NCBI RefSeq assembly: GCF_002099425.1 | Contig: NW_018344126.1 | Location: 5,426,001 to 5,490,000 of the forward strand | DNA length: 64,000 nt | Reading direction: 5' to 3' | Origin: Phascolarctos cinereus | Lineage: Eukaryota > Chordata > Mammalia > Diprotodontia > Phascolarctidae | Shown here: positions 38,767-50,310 of the stretch, piece after piece | How positions within the stretch are numbered: the stretch's first letter is position 1 | Layout of the letters: each line of letters opens with the position of its first letter | The notes under the pieces: model-generated | The model's database searches: none | Told to the model about the DNA's origin: nothing | What the model saw: only the letters and a program-made list of their open reading frames with translations | Position numbers and translations under genes: made by a program

Positions 38767-39562
38767 AGTATTAGGGGCACTAATTCACTGTTGGTGGAAC
38801 TGTGAACTGATCCAACCATTTTAGAGGGCAGTCTGGAATTATGCCCAAAATAATTATTAAACAGCCCTTTGATCTAGCAATAGTACTATTAGGTATGTTC
38901 GACAAGATGATTAGGGAAAAAGGAAAGGAAACTTTATGTTCTAAAGATGTTCATATCTGCTGTCTTTCTGATGGCAAAGAACTGTAAATTACACAGATGC
39001 CTGTCAATTGGGGAATGGCTGAATAAGTATGTGGTTGCGATTGTGGTGGTATATAATTGTGATGGAATACTACTTTGCTGTAAGAAATTATGAGCTTGAT
39101 GATCTTAGAAAAACAGATAGACTTGCACAAAATAATGGAGAGAAATGAGCAGAACCAAGGGAACATTGTATACTGTCACAACAATATTGTTTAGGAACAA
39201 CTTGAGTGACTAAGTCATTTTGACTATTATAAATACCCAAATACCTATAAAAGAAATATGAAAGAAGATGCTGTCCACATACAGAGAAAGAACTGATAAA
39301 TAGAGGTATGTACAGAATGATTTTACATGTATACATATACATATTTGCATCTAAATGGGCCATCTCTAGGGTGGAGGGAAAGGAAAAAAGAAAACAAAGA
39401 AAGTTATGTAACTTTATTATATATATTTAAAAGAGTAGCAAGTAATATGTAATAAAGTTGCAGTTTCATGTACAATCTTTTTTCCCCCCTCTATTCTATG
39501 TTATTGAAATACTTGTTTTATTGAGTTCAGAATAAAATCAATAACATTAAAAAAAAAAAAAG
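38767..39562 (+). mobile_element. L1 3' end with poly(A)
   Basis: ORF2 C-terminal landmarks: 'cactgttggtggaactgtga' (38790), 'gatggcaaagaactgtaaat', 'caattggggaatggctgaat', 'gtgatggaatactactttgc'. The 3' UTR 'gagcagaaccaagggaacat', 'gctgtccacatacagagaaa' follows, then 'atgttattgaaatacttgtt' and an A run at about 39549-39561. It is 5'-truncated and belongs to a different subfamily from the L1 at 15868, with a different 3' UTR. Confidence 0.82.
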
Positions 39563-39659
39563 AAATGAGAGGCTTTAGAAGATTGGAGTTTAGTCAGTGG
39601 CCCAGTTCAGTAGTTTTAAGCCAGAATTTTCATACGTGGAATAGATATTTAGTAGTTCA

Positions 39660-40340
39660 TTTTTTACTCTTCCCCTCTACCTATTTCCAGTTAATTGTGA
39701 AGATCTGCAGATTTCACTTCCGCAACGCATTTCATATTTTACCCTTCTTTACATTCACACAACTAGCACATTAATTCAGGCCCTTACCATTTCTCACCTG
39801 GAATATTATCACCAACTGGTATTGCTGCCTTCAGCAGTCTTTCCCCTCTTAATTCATCTGTCACACAAATAATTCATCGACCTACCCCTTTCACTTTCAT
39901 GCTCACTTACCTCCAGGAGCTCCTTGTTACTCATAAGATACAATACAAACCCATTCTGATATTAAATGGCTTCCACAATCTGAATTCCATATAACTTTAT
40001 GGTCTTATTTCATAAAACTCTGTTCACAAACTCTACATTCCAGCCAAATTAAACCACTAGGTATTTGCTAAACTTAATATCGCATATTATGTCTCCATTT
40101 CCAATGCCTGTAATGTTGTGTTTTTTATCCTTACCTTTCAGGAAAATTTTCTTCCTTCAAGATTCATTTCAGCTGCCCACATCCTTGATTCTTCTCTTTG
40201 TGTTTTCTTCCCCGGTAATGTCTTGTTTTAAATTTATTTGTATATATGTGCAGGAAAAGTTTACTCCTAGAAATGCAACATTGTGGAGGACCTTGAATGG
40301 CAGATGAAGGAGATTACAAAAAAGTCAATACCACAGTATA
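39660..40340 (+). mobile_element. L2 remnant, ORF2 C-terminal region
   Basis: Well-ordered L2 landmarks: 'cagatttcacttccgcaacg', 'ttaattcaggcccttaccat', 'ttctcacctggaatattatc', 'tcatttcagctgcccacatc' and 'gtgttttcttccccggtaat'. No open frame of note. Confidence 0.72.
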
Positions 40341-40779
40341 ACTGTGAAGTAGGCCAAGTTCCGTAATGGGGGCCTTCTCACTATCCCTTTGAATACCCTT
40401 TGCCTATGGTCTGAGACACCTGATAATAATGAGCCCTAGTTTATTGAAGCTTCAGACTAACAGTTGATGCCTAAAATTAGACCTCAAATGAAGTTTTCTT
40501 GCTCAGTGTTATTAACACTATTGTTTCTAACTTCTCTGTAATTTGCAGAAGACTTAGCACAGAACTTGTCCTTTTGCAATAATGAAAGTTTACATAGTCA
40601 TCAAATGGGGTCTTAGTGCTACTAGTAGGCATCAGTGATCATTTGGCCTAGGATATTGGATTCATTAGAGATTCAAAATGACTTGACATTTTGGGCAGTT
40701 TGGGTGATATGGACTCATACCACTGAGCTACTTGCTAGCTCTTCCCACATACCATTATTTCTCCAATTTGGGTTCCTTT
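40341..40779. other. Unassigned stretch
   Basis: No named repeat. On the minus strand 'tagctcagtggta' (about 40719-40731) equals a tRNA/Pol III A box; a matching B box was not found, so it may be the head of an unknown tRNA-derived SINE or chance. Confidence 0.3.
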
Positions 40780-40927
40780 TTCCAGGATAAACTTCATTAT
40801 GGGGATGACCTCCCACCCTACCTTCACCTCTTGAATCCTTTAAAGCTTACATTAGCTTTAACTTATATGAAACATTTTTTGGTCTGTTACTGTTTCCCTC
40901 CTGGAAATACCTTCTATCCATCCATCC

Positions 40928-40982
<55 letters not shown>

Positions 40983-41155
40983 AATCTATCTATCTCTATC
41001 TCTATCTATATATTTCAAACACTTATGTGTTTTTCCTTCAATAGAATGTAAACTCCTTGAGGTCACGAACAATTTCACTTTTATATTTGTATACTCCAAT
41101 GACTAGCACATGGAAGTCCTATAATGAATGCTTATTAATCATTTGGGTTGATCAC
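40780..41155 (+). mobile_element. L2 3' end interrupted by an ATCT array
   Basis: 'ggataaacttcattatgggg' and the following sequence, then, after the microsatellite, 'aatgtaaactccttgaggtc', 'tttatatttgtatactccaa', 'tgactagcacatggaagtcc' and 'atgaatgcttattaatcatt'. The L2 order is kept on both sides of the array. Confidence 0.62.
40914..41010. repeat. (ATCC)n/(ATCT)n microsatellite within L2
   Basis: Three ATCC units, about 15 ATCT units and then degenerate 'ctatctctatctctatctat'. Confidence 0.95.
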
Positions 41156-41165
41156 TGGTTACAAG

Positions 41166-41175
41166 TACACACACA

Positions 41176-41232
<57 letters not shown>
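41166..41232. repeat. (AC)n microsatellite
   Basis: An AC run of about 66 bases with one AT interruption. Confidence 0.95.
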
Positions 41233-41234
<2 letters not shown>

Positions 41235-41299
41235 CTACCAACCTCTGATTTGTATAATGGATATAGTTATAAAAGTTTTTCTACATTAGACCTGAAAGT

Positions 41300-41425
41300 G
41301 GTCTTGGAGCACATCTAGTTCATCCTTTTCATTTTCTTAACAACAGCAACAAAAATGAAGCTATGAGAAAGGTGACATGACTTCTTGAAGGTCAAGAAGT
41401 CAGTTACTGGCAGTGAATAGTTTAT
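41300..41425 (-). mobile_element. MIR-type SINE remnant
   Basis: Degraded reverse MIR core: 'agttcatccttttcattttc', 'gaaaggtgacatgacttctt', 'gaaggtcaagaagtcagtta'. Confidence 0.55.
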
Positions 41426-42780
41426 ATTGCAGGGGCGGGGAGCCTGTGGCTTCATTTATTGTGCGTCATTCAATTTCTTATAATGAAGTAATCAAACATT
41501 CACATCTTCTTCTTCTCCCTTTATTTTCACAGCAGCATAATATTTCATCAGTATTTTTCCACTGGTCATATGACCAGCTGAGTCCTTGGGGCTATCATCT
41601 AGGGAAGCAACTCCTGTAGAGAAGAACCAATCCTCCCCACTCACTATCCACGTACTGCCACCCATAGGGCAGGCAAGTTAGTTAGCTAAAGTAAAGAGGT
41701 TCCCAAAGGAAAACATAGGAGGTAATATGTACCTTGTAGGTCAAACCACCACTTGACTGCTTTTTCCCTTAGGACTGTGATGGAAAAAGTTCTTGGACCA
41801 TGAGCCTAGGAGCATTGAGAGTAGCAGTGCCTCATAGTCCAACTATAATTTCATGATTACAATGTCTTGTGACCTGTTCATGGTATAACGTACCACTCCT
41901 TTGCTTTTTAGGGCAGCCTCAAAGCCAATTCTTCTATTTACATAAAGAAATAACTAAGATTCAAAAGAATGATAAGATTTAAGGGATTTAAAATACGTGC
42001 CAATGAAATAAATACCCATACTCACGCACATATGATAAATTCTAGATTTACCAAAGTACCTGAATGGTAAAAGCTACCATCTTGTTATTAAAAACAAACA
42101 AACAAACAAACAAAAACAAGATGTAGAATACTCTTTGGAATCTAGGTCTTGATTTTAGTGAGATCTTCCTACATGTTTCTGTAAAAATAACCTGCAAAAA
42201 TGCCTCTCTTTGGAGGTACATCAGTTAAACAAATAAATGAGGGCCTACCTCAATGAGTCCAGATAATTCTAGAAGTAGCCTGTAAGTTTCAGGGAAAACT
42301 GATGAGAATATTTTAACATAGTATCTTTAACTAAATTAAAGAGATTTTTCCCACACAGCTTTCTGTGACAATGTCAACTGCATTCCTTTCCCAAAAGATG
42401 TAATTTTAGGCAATCCTAAATGCTACTACTGTTGCTGATTCACCTTTTTTTTTCCTTTCACTGAATTTAAAAGTTTGGGTAAATACCATTACTGTTTTTG
42501 TTATTGCAACTGAAACATTTTATGGTTCTTAACTGAAAACATATAATTTAGAGAGAATAGGATTTACTAGCTTGTCAGTTATGTGAACTTTTTAGTTTTT
42601 GTAATACGTAACAATTATAAAAATAATGCTTTAAAATGACTTTTTTAAAAAGACTTTTCAAAACTCAGGTGACCAAACCATTCCTGGAAAGGTGTCGAAC
42701 ACATGGGTGGACCACGACACTTCCAAATGTGGATCAAACTAGATTACAATGTAATTGGGAAATAGTTTAACAAAATAACT
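41426..42780. other. Mostly unassigned stretch
   Basis: It starts with 'gcaggggcggggagcctgtgg' at about 41430, which resembles a hAT-type terminal sequence. An (AAAC)n tract lies at about 42091-42118. Otherwise nothing recognised. Confidence 0.35.
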
Positions 42781-42804
42781 AAAAATACAATAAAACATAG
42801 ATTT

Positions 42805-42846
<42 letters not shown>

Positions 42847-42867
42847 CATATATATGTATATATATAT
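42805..42867. repeat. (TA)n microsatellite with CATA/GTATA variants
   Basis: A TA-rich run over about 60 bases with a few C and G interruptions, followed by a T run. Confidence 0.95.
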
Positions 42868-43089
42868 TTTTTTTTCTAAGTCAATATGGAGTCTCCAAGG
42901 ATCCTTGTGTATGTTTCTATTTGAGTTTGATACAGCTTTTCCAGTTGATTGATAGGTAGTAGTTAATCTGCCATGAGGTACTTAAATGTGTCCAGTTTCT
43001 TTGTTTTCTGACAGAAAGGTAGTGAAGTACACTGCACTTAAAGTTAGGAGCAGTGACTTGGACTCTATCTGCGTGACTATTGGTGGTGG
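42868..43089. other. Unassigned, possible SINE head at 43015-43080
   Basis: 'aaagttaggagcagtgactt' followed by 'ggactctatctgcgtgac' faintly recalls a SINE body. Too degraded to call. Confidence 0.25.
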
Positions 43090-43255
43090 CAATAGTAATA
43101 ATAAGATAACTAACTTTTATAAAATATTTTAGATAGCACTTTGCATGTTGATTTCATTTCATCCTAATCTTAGGAAATGAGTGTGATTATTATCCCCAAG
43201 ATAATGAGCCTGAAAGATATAGTGACTTAATTGAATTGAACTAATCATAAATTCC
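43090..43255 (-). mobile_element. MIR-type SINE remnant
   Basis: 'taacttttataaaatatttt', 'agatagcactttgcatgttg', 'attatccccaagataatgag', 'cctgaaagatatagtgactt' match the reverse MIR order (the 'small-cell' block, then the 'tattatccccattttacaga' block, then 'aagtgacttg'). Confidence 0.6.
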
Positions 43256-43334
43256 TTCCTTCAGTAAGTATTTACTAATTATATGCTGTAAGACTGGACA
43301 GTAGGTAATGAAATGTTTGGCCAAGATGATTCAA

Positions 43335-43460
43335 TCATTACAGTATAAGCTCTGTGAGGGCAGGGATTGTCTTTTGACCACTTTCCCCCCCTAACGTTTA
43401 GTACAGTGCCTGCCACATAGTAGGTACATAATAAATGCTTACTGATTAATTGATTAAGTC
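43335..43460 (+). mobile_element. L2 3' end with tail repeat
   Basis: 'cagtataagctctgtgaggg', 'cagggattgtcttttgacca', 'agtacagtgcctgccacata', 'gtaggtacataataaatgct' and 'gattaattgattaag' form a clear L2 3' UTR end. Confidence 0.72.
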
Positions 43461-44196
43461 AGTGAAGAGGAATTGCGGTCTGTGTGGGTTGAAGGAGCTT
43501 CCACACCTGTGAAATCCCAGGTCTTATAAAGTACAAAAGATATTTATATGATTATAGATTCATAGAACTGGTACATTCATCCGCAGGTTATTAAAAAACC
43601 TCTTGGTTTAGGTAAGACTATGGCTAGACCACACTAGATAGACAGAATTCTATTTTTTTTTCAAGCTCTCTGAGGAAAATGGTTCCACAGGTTTTTTTTC
43701 ATAATCATTTTGCTGGCCATAAGAATTTTTTTAAAAATGGAAAGGTGCTTTTTTGTATGTAATTTGCATCATTTCTTCAATTTGAGTTCAATTCTTTTGG
43801 CTCTGTTTTCATGAGAGGCACAGTAAAATGGTCACTATCATCCATCAGATAACTCATTATGTATATGCAAACTATTGGGTTAGCTTTCAATTTTCTTTTG
43901 TCTAGGTGATATAATTTTAACTTATTATAAAATGTTATAATTTTATTATCACTTTGTTTAAATATTATGTAATCCAACCCCAAATAAAACTTAGAATCTT
44001 TGCATTTTGATATAAATAACAGCATACTCTACTGAACATTTTAACAAAATAACAGGATATTTCTTGTGTGCCCTTCCAATCATCTTCCCACCCATTTAGT
44101 CGTAAAGTTTTATGACCCTTTTAAATTTCAGTTTACTTAATCTCTTTCACTTTCATAATTTTTTACTTCATCGAAGAGAAAGTTTCCTCTGTATGA
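43461..44196. other. Unassigned stretch
   Basis: No repeat or gene recognised; the 82-codon minus-strand frame here has no domain. Confidence 0.3.
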
Positions 44197-44745
44197 GGGA
44201 TTCTTAACCTGAGATTCATGAACTTTTTAATAACTGAATTTCAATATAATTTCCTTTGTAGTCCTATATATGATATTTTATGCACTTTAAAACATTATTC
44301 TGAGACCAAGCATTGAAGTGCATGATGCGTAATGTCTGCTACTAGATAAGGTTGAGGCTGATGGATTAAGTTTGGGAGTTCTGAGCTGCAATAGAATTAA
44401 AGCTGATCTGGTGTCTATACTAAGTCTGGTACAGATATGGTGAGCCTCTAGAAGTAGGGAGCCTGAAGTAGGCAAATGCGTCCAGATTAGAAACGGAACA
44501 GGTAGACATTTCCATGTCAATTAGTATTGGGATCAACTAATGATTGACCTACTTCCAGTTTAGGTAAGATAGGGACCCCAAACTCAAAGTAACAAATCAA
44601 CGAACAAACTAAAAAAAGAATGAATAAGCAGCAAAGTAAATGAACAAACAAATAAGTACATAAGAAAAAAAAATTTAAATGTTCTGAGAAGGGACCCATA
44701 GACTTATCTAGTTTACCGAAGGGGTCCATGACACATACACAAAAA
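44197..44745 (+). mobile_element. Old hAT-like element, split by a 7SL insertion
   Basis: The left half is at 44197-44304 ('gggattcttaacctgagatt', 'gaatttcaatataatttcct', 'aaaacattattctgag'). The right half is at about 44682-44745 ('ttctgagaagggacccatag', 'ggggtccatgacacat'). Rejoining the halves gives the order seen in the copies at 7965-8160 and 49627-49920. The interruption is a 7SL retrocopy with its tail. Confidence 0.6.
44305..44585 (+). pseudogene. 7SL RNA (SRP RNA) pseudogene, near full length
   Basis: 7SL is the RNA scaffold of the signal recognition particle. This copy follows the 7SL sequence from its first bases to its end: 'gctactagataaggttgagg' matches 'gctactcgggaggctgagg', 'gggagttctgagctgcaata' matches the 'ggagttctgggctgtagtg' block, and 'ctggtgtctatactaagtct', 'atatggtgagcctctagaag', 'agattagaaacggaacaggt', 'attagtattgggatc' and the final 'gataggggacccc'-type block follow in order. 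Many substitutions are CpG decay, and it is about 20 bases shorter than the usual 299-300. An A-rich tail (44586-44681) and a short 'ttctgag' direct repeat (44298-44304 and 44682-44688) mark it as retroposed. It is unlikely to be functional. Confidence 0.9.
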
Positions 44746-45734
44746 TACAAAAATGTAACAACACCTGTTCTATACTACAAGGTAGTTTATCATATTATTA
44801 AATATTAGTTTACACTTTTCTTTGACAAATCAAGTGATTTGTCATTGATAGTATATTATAAAAGATTAAGTAACAAAGTACATAAAGTCTAACATATCAA
44901 GAACCACAGTCTTGGACTTAACATAGTTTTGTTTGAGATTGAGGTGAAAATCTTTGGATGCCAAGGCCAGCCTAACTTTTAACACTTGGGGGAAAAACAG
45001 CGAGATGTTGCAGTTGTCTTGCATCTTTATTAGTGCAATGAATCACATTTATGAAGACATTACAAAGTTATAAACAGTTATAATGTAACACTGCAGAGTG
45101 ATCCAACCCAGATACTCAATATGTAACAATTTTATTACTGCAGTGGCTCAACATTACAATTAATAAGGACAGGGGCTACATGTAAGTTATTTTGAGACAA
45201 AAAAATTGGCCACAGAAGGTCAACACTCCATAACACTTTAAATGTGTTTTTTTATAAGTCACACATATTTATATCTCAAATAATCTAAAAGCTGGGTTCA
45301 GATACTTAGAGAAATTCTATACTTTGTTATGTTGTACTTAGATACCACATATAGTTCATCATTTCAATGATGAGGTATTTTGGTATTAGCCCTATTTAAT
45401 GTATTTTCTTATGAAAAAGGCACAAAATAATTCACTTCTACTTCACGACAACAACATCTCTGCATATCCTCCTATCTAACCATATATGTCCACACCATCC
45501 AAGCATCCATCTTGGTCAATGATGCATTTGGACTTCCTGATAGATCCTCTGAAACTCTAGTTGATTCTGCTTGAATTTATCTCTGCCTGTGTATGACATC
45601 CTGCTTACTTTTCACTTATTCCTCTGTTTTCTATACCTAAATGTTTTTTATCTTACTGGAGTCGACTGTTATGAAAAATAACAAAACCATTATATCATCA
45701 AATTCAGTACAATCTCCTCTAAAGTTCTACATTT
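44746..45734. other. Unassigned stretch
   Basis: About 1 kb with no repeat or gene recognised; a further block of possible single-copy DNA. Confidence 0.35.
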
Positions 45735-48700
45735 TGGGTCTTCCAGGAGGAGAGTAAAGATGGTGGAGAAGAGAAAGCTGAGCTCTCTCAATATTACCAT
45801 CTAAACAACTTTAAAAGTATGCCTCAAATCGAATTCTGAAATGGAAGAGACAATATAAAGTCAGAGTGAGATTTTCTTCCAATTCAAGACAGAATAGGAA
45901 GTCAGAAAATGAAATCTGAAATAAGGGAGAGATGAGGGGAAGAAGATTGGACCAGACAAAACCCATGTAGATGAAAGACCAGTGATGGGACTAGGTGGTG
46001 ATGATAGAAGTAGCAGCAGCTTCAGGAGCTCTCAAGCCAGAAATGGTAAGTAGACTTGGCAACTGATCAGAGATTACCAGTTACTCCTGTGATAGCACTG
46101 GATACAGGACAGGATTGGCAATTCTGTTGCCCATACTCACTTCTAGATCATAGCTCAAGAAAAGGGAAGAATACTTTCAGTTAAGAGAAAGTGGAAACTC
46201 TGAAGGACAGTATCACTTCCTGCCCAAGGGAATAAAGTACCCTAAGGAATAACAATGCAAACTGTCCAGATTAACAGAAGAGGAAATAGAATACAAAAAT
46301 AATACTATGTTAGAAAAATAATTTAAATATGCCATCAATGAACTTCCTGAGAAAAAGTCCCTAGGACCAGATAAATTCACAAGTGAATTCTACCAAACAT
46401 TTAAGGAACAATAAATCCCAAAAGTATAAAAAAAAGTTTGAAAAAAAAAGGCATGAGTCCTTCCAAATTCCTTTTATGACACAAATATGGTTTTGATACC
46501 TAAACCAGGGAAAACAAAAAATAGAGAAAGAAAATTATAGACAAATTTCCTTAATAAATATCAATCTATTTTTTAAAAATAAAATACTAGCAAGGAGATT
46601 ACAACAATGCATCACAAAGATTATACACTATGACCAGGTAGGATTTATACCAGGAATGCAGGGTCAGTTCAATAGTAGGAAAACTATCAATGTAATGGGC
46701 CATACCTATAAGAATCACAAGAAAAATTATATGAATATATCAATACCTGCTAAAAAAATCCTTTGACCAAACAAAATTTCCATTCCTCTTAAAAATACTA
46801 GAAAACAAAGGAATCAATGGAGTATTTCTTAAAATGATAAGTAATATCTATCTAAAATCAAGGCCAATCATTGTCTGTAATGGGGATGAACTTGAAGCCT
46901 TCCCAATAAGATTAGGAGTAAAGCAAGGCTATCCATTATCACCATTATTATTCAATATTCTACTATAAATGCTAACTATAGCAATAAGAGAAGAAAAAGA
47001 AATTGAAAGAATAAAAATTGGTAACAAGGAAACAAAACTATCACTCCACAAATGATATGATGACCTTCTTAGAAAACCATAGAGAATCAACTAAAAAACC
47101 TAGTTGAATCAATTAAGAACTTTTACAAAATCACAGGATATGAAATAAACCCATATAACTCACCAGCATTTCAATATATTGCCAACAAAGTCCAGCAGGA
47201 AGGGATAGAAAGATAAATTCCATTTAAGATAAGTGCAAACAAAATAAAATATTTGAGAATCTACCTGCCAAGACAAACCTGGGGATTATATGAACATAAT
47301 TTACAAAATAATTTTTCACACAAATAAAGACAAATCCAAACAAGTGGAGAAATATTCATTGCTCATGGACAGGTTGAACCATTATAATAACAATGAAAAT
47401 TCTACCTAAGTTGTCTTATATATTTAGTGCCATACCAGTCAAATCACCAAAGAATTATTTTATACAGCTAAAAAAATAGCAACAAAATTATCCTGAAAGA
47501 AGAAACAGTCAAGATTATTAAGAGAATCAAGGAAAAATAATAAGGAAGTAGGACTAGCAGGTTCAGATTTCAAACTGCATTACAAAGTGGCAATCATCAA
47601 AATAATCAGGTACTAGCTAAGAAATGGATTGGTAGATCACTGGAATAGATTAGGTTCACCAAGCACAACAGTAAATAACTACAGTAATCTACTGTTTGAT
47701 AAACCCAAAGATACAAGCTTTTAGGGCAGAAACTCACCATTTGACAAAAATTGCTGGGAAAACTGGAAAGCAGGATGGTAGAAAATAGGCTTTAGTGACC
47801 AACACCTCACAGCATATGTGAAGATAAGGTTAAAATAGATAAATAATTTAGACATCACTCTTGATATCCTAAGAAAAATAGGGGAACATAGAAAAATGTA
47901 TCTGTCAGATCTATGGAAAAAGGAAGAGTTTAAAATTAAAAAAAATAAAGGTGATAATGGGAAGTAAAATAGACAATTTTGATTACATGAAAACATAAAG
48001 CTTTTATACAAACAAAACTAACTTGTCCAAAATTAGAAGGAACACAGATAATTTGGGGGGGTGGGTGTAGGCAGTTTCTCTGGCAAAGGCCTCATTTCTG
48101 AAATACATAGGAAGTGAGCCAAATTTATTTTTTAAAAAAAGCCATCCCCACTTGATAAGTGGTCAAAGGATATAAACATGCAGTTTTCAGAAAGAAGTCA
48201 AAGCTATCAATAGTCACGTTTAAAAATGCTTGAAATTACTATTAATTAGAGAAATGCAAATTAATATACTTCATACCTATCAGATGAACTCCAATGACAG
48301 AAAAGGAAAATGATAAATGCTGGTGAACATGCAGAAAAATTGGGACATTAATGTACTGCTGCTGGAGTTGTGAACTAGTCCGACCATTCTGGAGATCAAT
48401 TTGGACCATTTGACCCAGCAGTACCACTACTAGGGCTATATCTCAAAAAGATCAAAGAAAAGGCTCTCTTTGTGGTGGCAAAGAATTAGAAATTGAGGAG
48501 GTGGCCATCAATTAGGGAATGGCTGAACAAATTGTGGTATATGATTGTGATGGGGTACTATTATGCAATAAGAAAAAATGAACAGGATGATTACAAGGAA
48601 AAAATAAAAACTTGGGAAGACTTCCATGAACGCATGCAAAACAAAATGAGCAGACCCAGGAGAATATGGTATAGGGTGAAAGCAATACTTTCAAGGTTAT

Positions 48701-49060
48701 CACTTGTGAAAGACTTAGTTATTCTGATCAAGACAATTATCTAAGACATTTCCAAAGGACCCATGATGAAAAGTGCTTCCCACCTTCAGACAGAGAACTG
48801 ATGAACTCTGAATGCAGATAAGCAACTTTTAGAAAATTTCTATATTTTTATTTTTATATTTTCTTTTGCAACATGGCTTAAATGCATGACCTCACATGCA
48901 TAATCAAAATCAAATTGTTTGCCTGCTCAAGGAGGGGGACTAGCTGGGAGGTAAGGTGAGAATTTAAAACTCAAAATAAAAAAAAATGGTTGTTAAAATT
49001 GTTTTACATTGAATATGGGAATATTTAATGAATTAAATTAAAAATAATTCAAAAAATCAT
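45735..49060 (+). mobile_element. L1 with 5' UTR joined directly to the reverse-transcriptase region
   Basis: It starts 'gtcttccaggaggagagtaa' and 'gatggtggagaagagaaagc' near 45740. The 5' UTR continues to about 46245 ('aacaactttaaaagtatgcc', 'ccagtgatgggactagg'). From about 46247 the sequence is ORF2, starting at 'actgtccagattaacagaag', which corresponds to 19735 in the full-length L1. Then come reverse-transcriptase landmarks ('gtaggatttataccaggaat', 'aaagcaaggctatccattat'), the C-terminal domain (a 83-codon piece at 48493-48744) and a 3' UTR ending in A-rich sequence near 48986-49060. ORF1 and the endonuclease are missing. One internally deleted insertion is the simplest reading; two adjacent L1 pieces is the alternative. 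Confidence 0.82.
46247..48745 (+). pseudogene. L1 ORF2 remnant (RT and C-terminal parts)
   Basis: A broken reverse transcriptase: '[16 protein letters not shown]' near 46920-46965 is the clearest motif. The FADD region near 47050 is degraded ('caaatgatatgatgacctt'). C-terminal 'WPSIREWLNKLWYMIVMGYY' near 48500 is well kept. Stops and frameshifts occur throughout. Confidence 0.82.
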
Positions 49061-49626
49061 TTTCCTATGTTTATTCTAAAAGATAGTTTCAGGTTTTAGC
49101 AGTGTCTTGAATGTGTTTTATGAAATAACTATTACTGATACGAATGAATAGTGCCATAATTTGAAAATTCTCAAAAACTTTCAGCAAAGAATAGGAGATA
49201 CCTGGAGTCAGGAAGACTTGGATTCAAATTCTGCTTGTGGCACTTTTTAGCAATAGGATCCCAGCCAAATCATTTAAATTCCAAAAGACTCAGGCAGGTT
49301 TAATCTACATTGACTTGACTGTGGCAATTCTCATCTCCTGAGGTGAAAGGCATAAATTCTTCATTTAAAATCTTTTATGTGAATGTGATCAGCACAATTC
49401 AGATTTTTAGGCATTTCCTCCTTACTTTGAAGGCCTTTTCAATGACCTAAGGAAGCATAATAAACAGATACTTGGCTTTACTTAACATATTCCATACTTT
49501 TTATGTCCTATTTAACATAATACATTAAACAATAATTTTATTGAGGTTATTTTATATGGGGGGTGGTAAAGTATCCAGAGAATTTTTACTTTCTTAAAAA
49601 AAGTCATTGCCTTTTTCTTACATTAG
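49061..49626 (+). other. Mostly unassigned; weak SINE body at about 49190-49300
   Basis: 'acctggagtcaggaagactt', 'ggattcaaattctgcttgtg' and 'gatcccagccaaatcattta' match a MIR/marsupial SINE body without its head or tail. The rest is unrecognised. Confidence 0.45.
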
Positions 49627-49920
49627 AGGTTCTTGATCTGGTATATCTGCCCTCTTTTCACATGTGTGTATGAACATACATACATATATACATATATACA
49701 TACATACATATATATTTGGAATATGGACATATACATGAATCCATACACATATGTACATATGAAACATATGTGTTTATGCCTGCCTGTATTTTAATATATT
49801 TAGTTTACCTTGTAATGCTATATATTTTATTTTATCAATTTAAAATCATTGTTCTGGGAATGGGTCCATAGGCTTCATCAAACTGCCATAGAGACCCATG
49901 TCACAGAAACAGTTTAGAAT
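49627..49920 (+). mobile_element. Old hAT-like element with an internal CATA repeat
   Basis: It starts 'ggttcttgatctggtatatc', continues after a CATA/TATA-rich insertion (about 49665-49715) with 'accttgtaatgctatatatt', 'aaaatcattgttctgggaat', 'gggtccataggcttcatcaa', and ends 'gacccatgtcacagaaacag'. It has the same order as the other two copies. Confidence 0.58.
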
Positions 49921-50114
49921 CCTTTTCCTAAGTGAACTTTGAGTTTTTTGTGGTTCCATATGTACAATATTCCCTATTTTAAATAATTATTTTCTGCTAG
50001 TGTACAAAGTCAAAGCCATATAATGACTTAGTTTCTTAAGTTGAATGGGCATGTGATTATTATCTCATTTTACTGTAATCTGAGAAAGTTCTGAAGCCAG
50101 AATAGGTGACTCAG

Positions 50115-50310
50115 GTCCTGGTAATGTGGAGAGTGGATAGCACAGGAAGGCTGGAGGATTTGAGTTCAAATCCTATGTCAGACATTACTAGTTCTGTATG
50201 CTTTGAAACCTCATTTAGTCTATTCAGGCCTATTTCCTTGTCTAAAAATGAAAGGGGGTAGATTTGACAGCCTCTGAGGTTCCTTTTAGCTCTAGATCTA
50301 TTATTCTATG
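50115..50310 (+). mobile_element. Marsupial SINE remnant
   Basis: 'gagagtggatagcacaggaa', 'ggaggatttgagttcaaatc', 'tatttccttgtctaaaaatg', 'aaagggggtagatttgacag' and 'cctctgaggttccttttagc' follow the SINE order with a damaged middle. Confidence 0.65.

Noticed and set aside
44305-44585. An Alu or B1-like SINE
   Set aside because: The central part of 7SL that Alu and B1 lack is present, so it is a 7SL copy.
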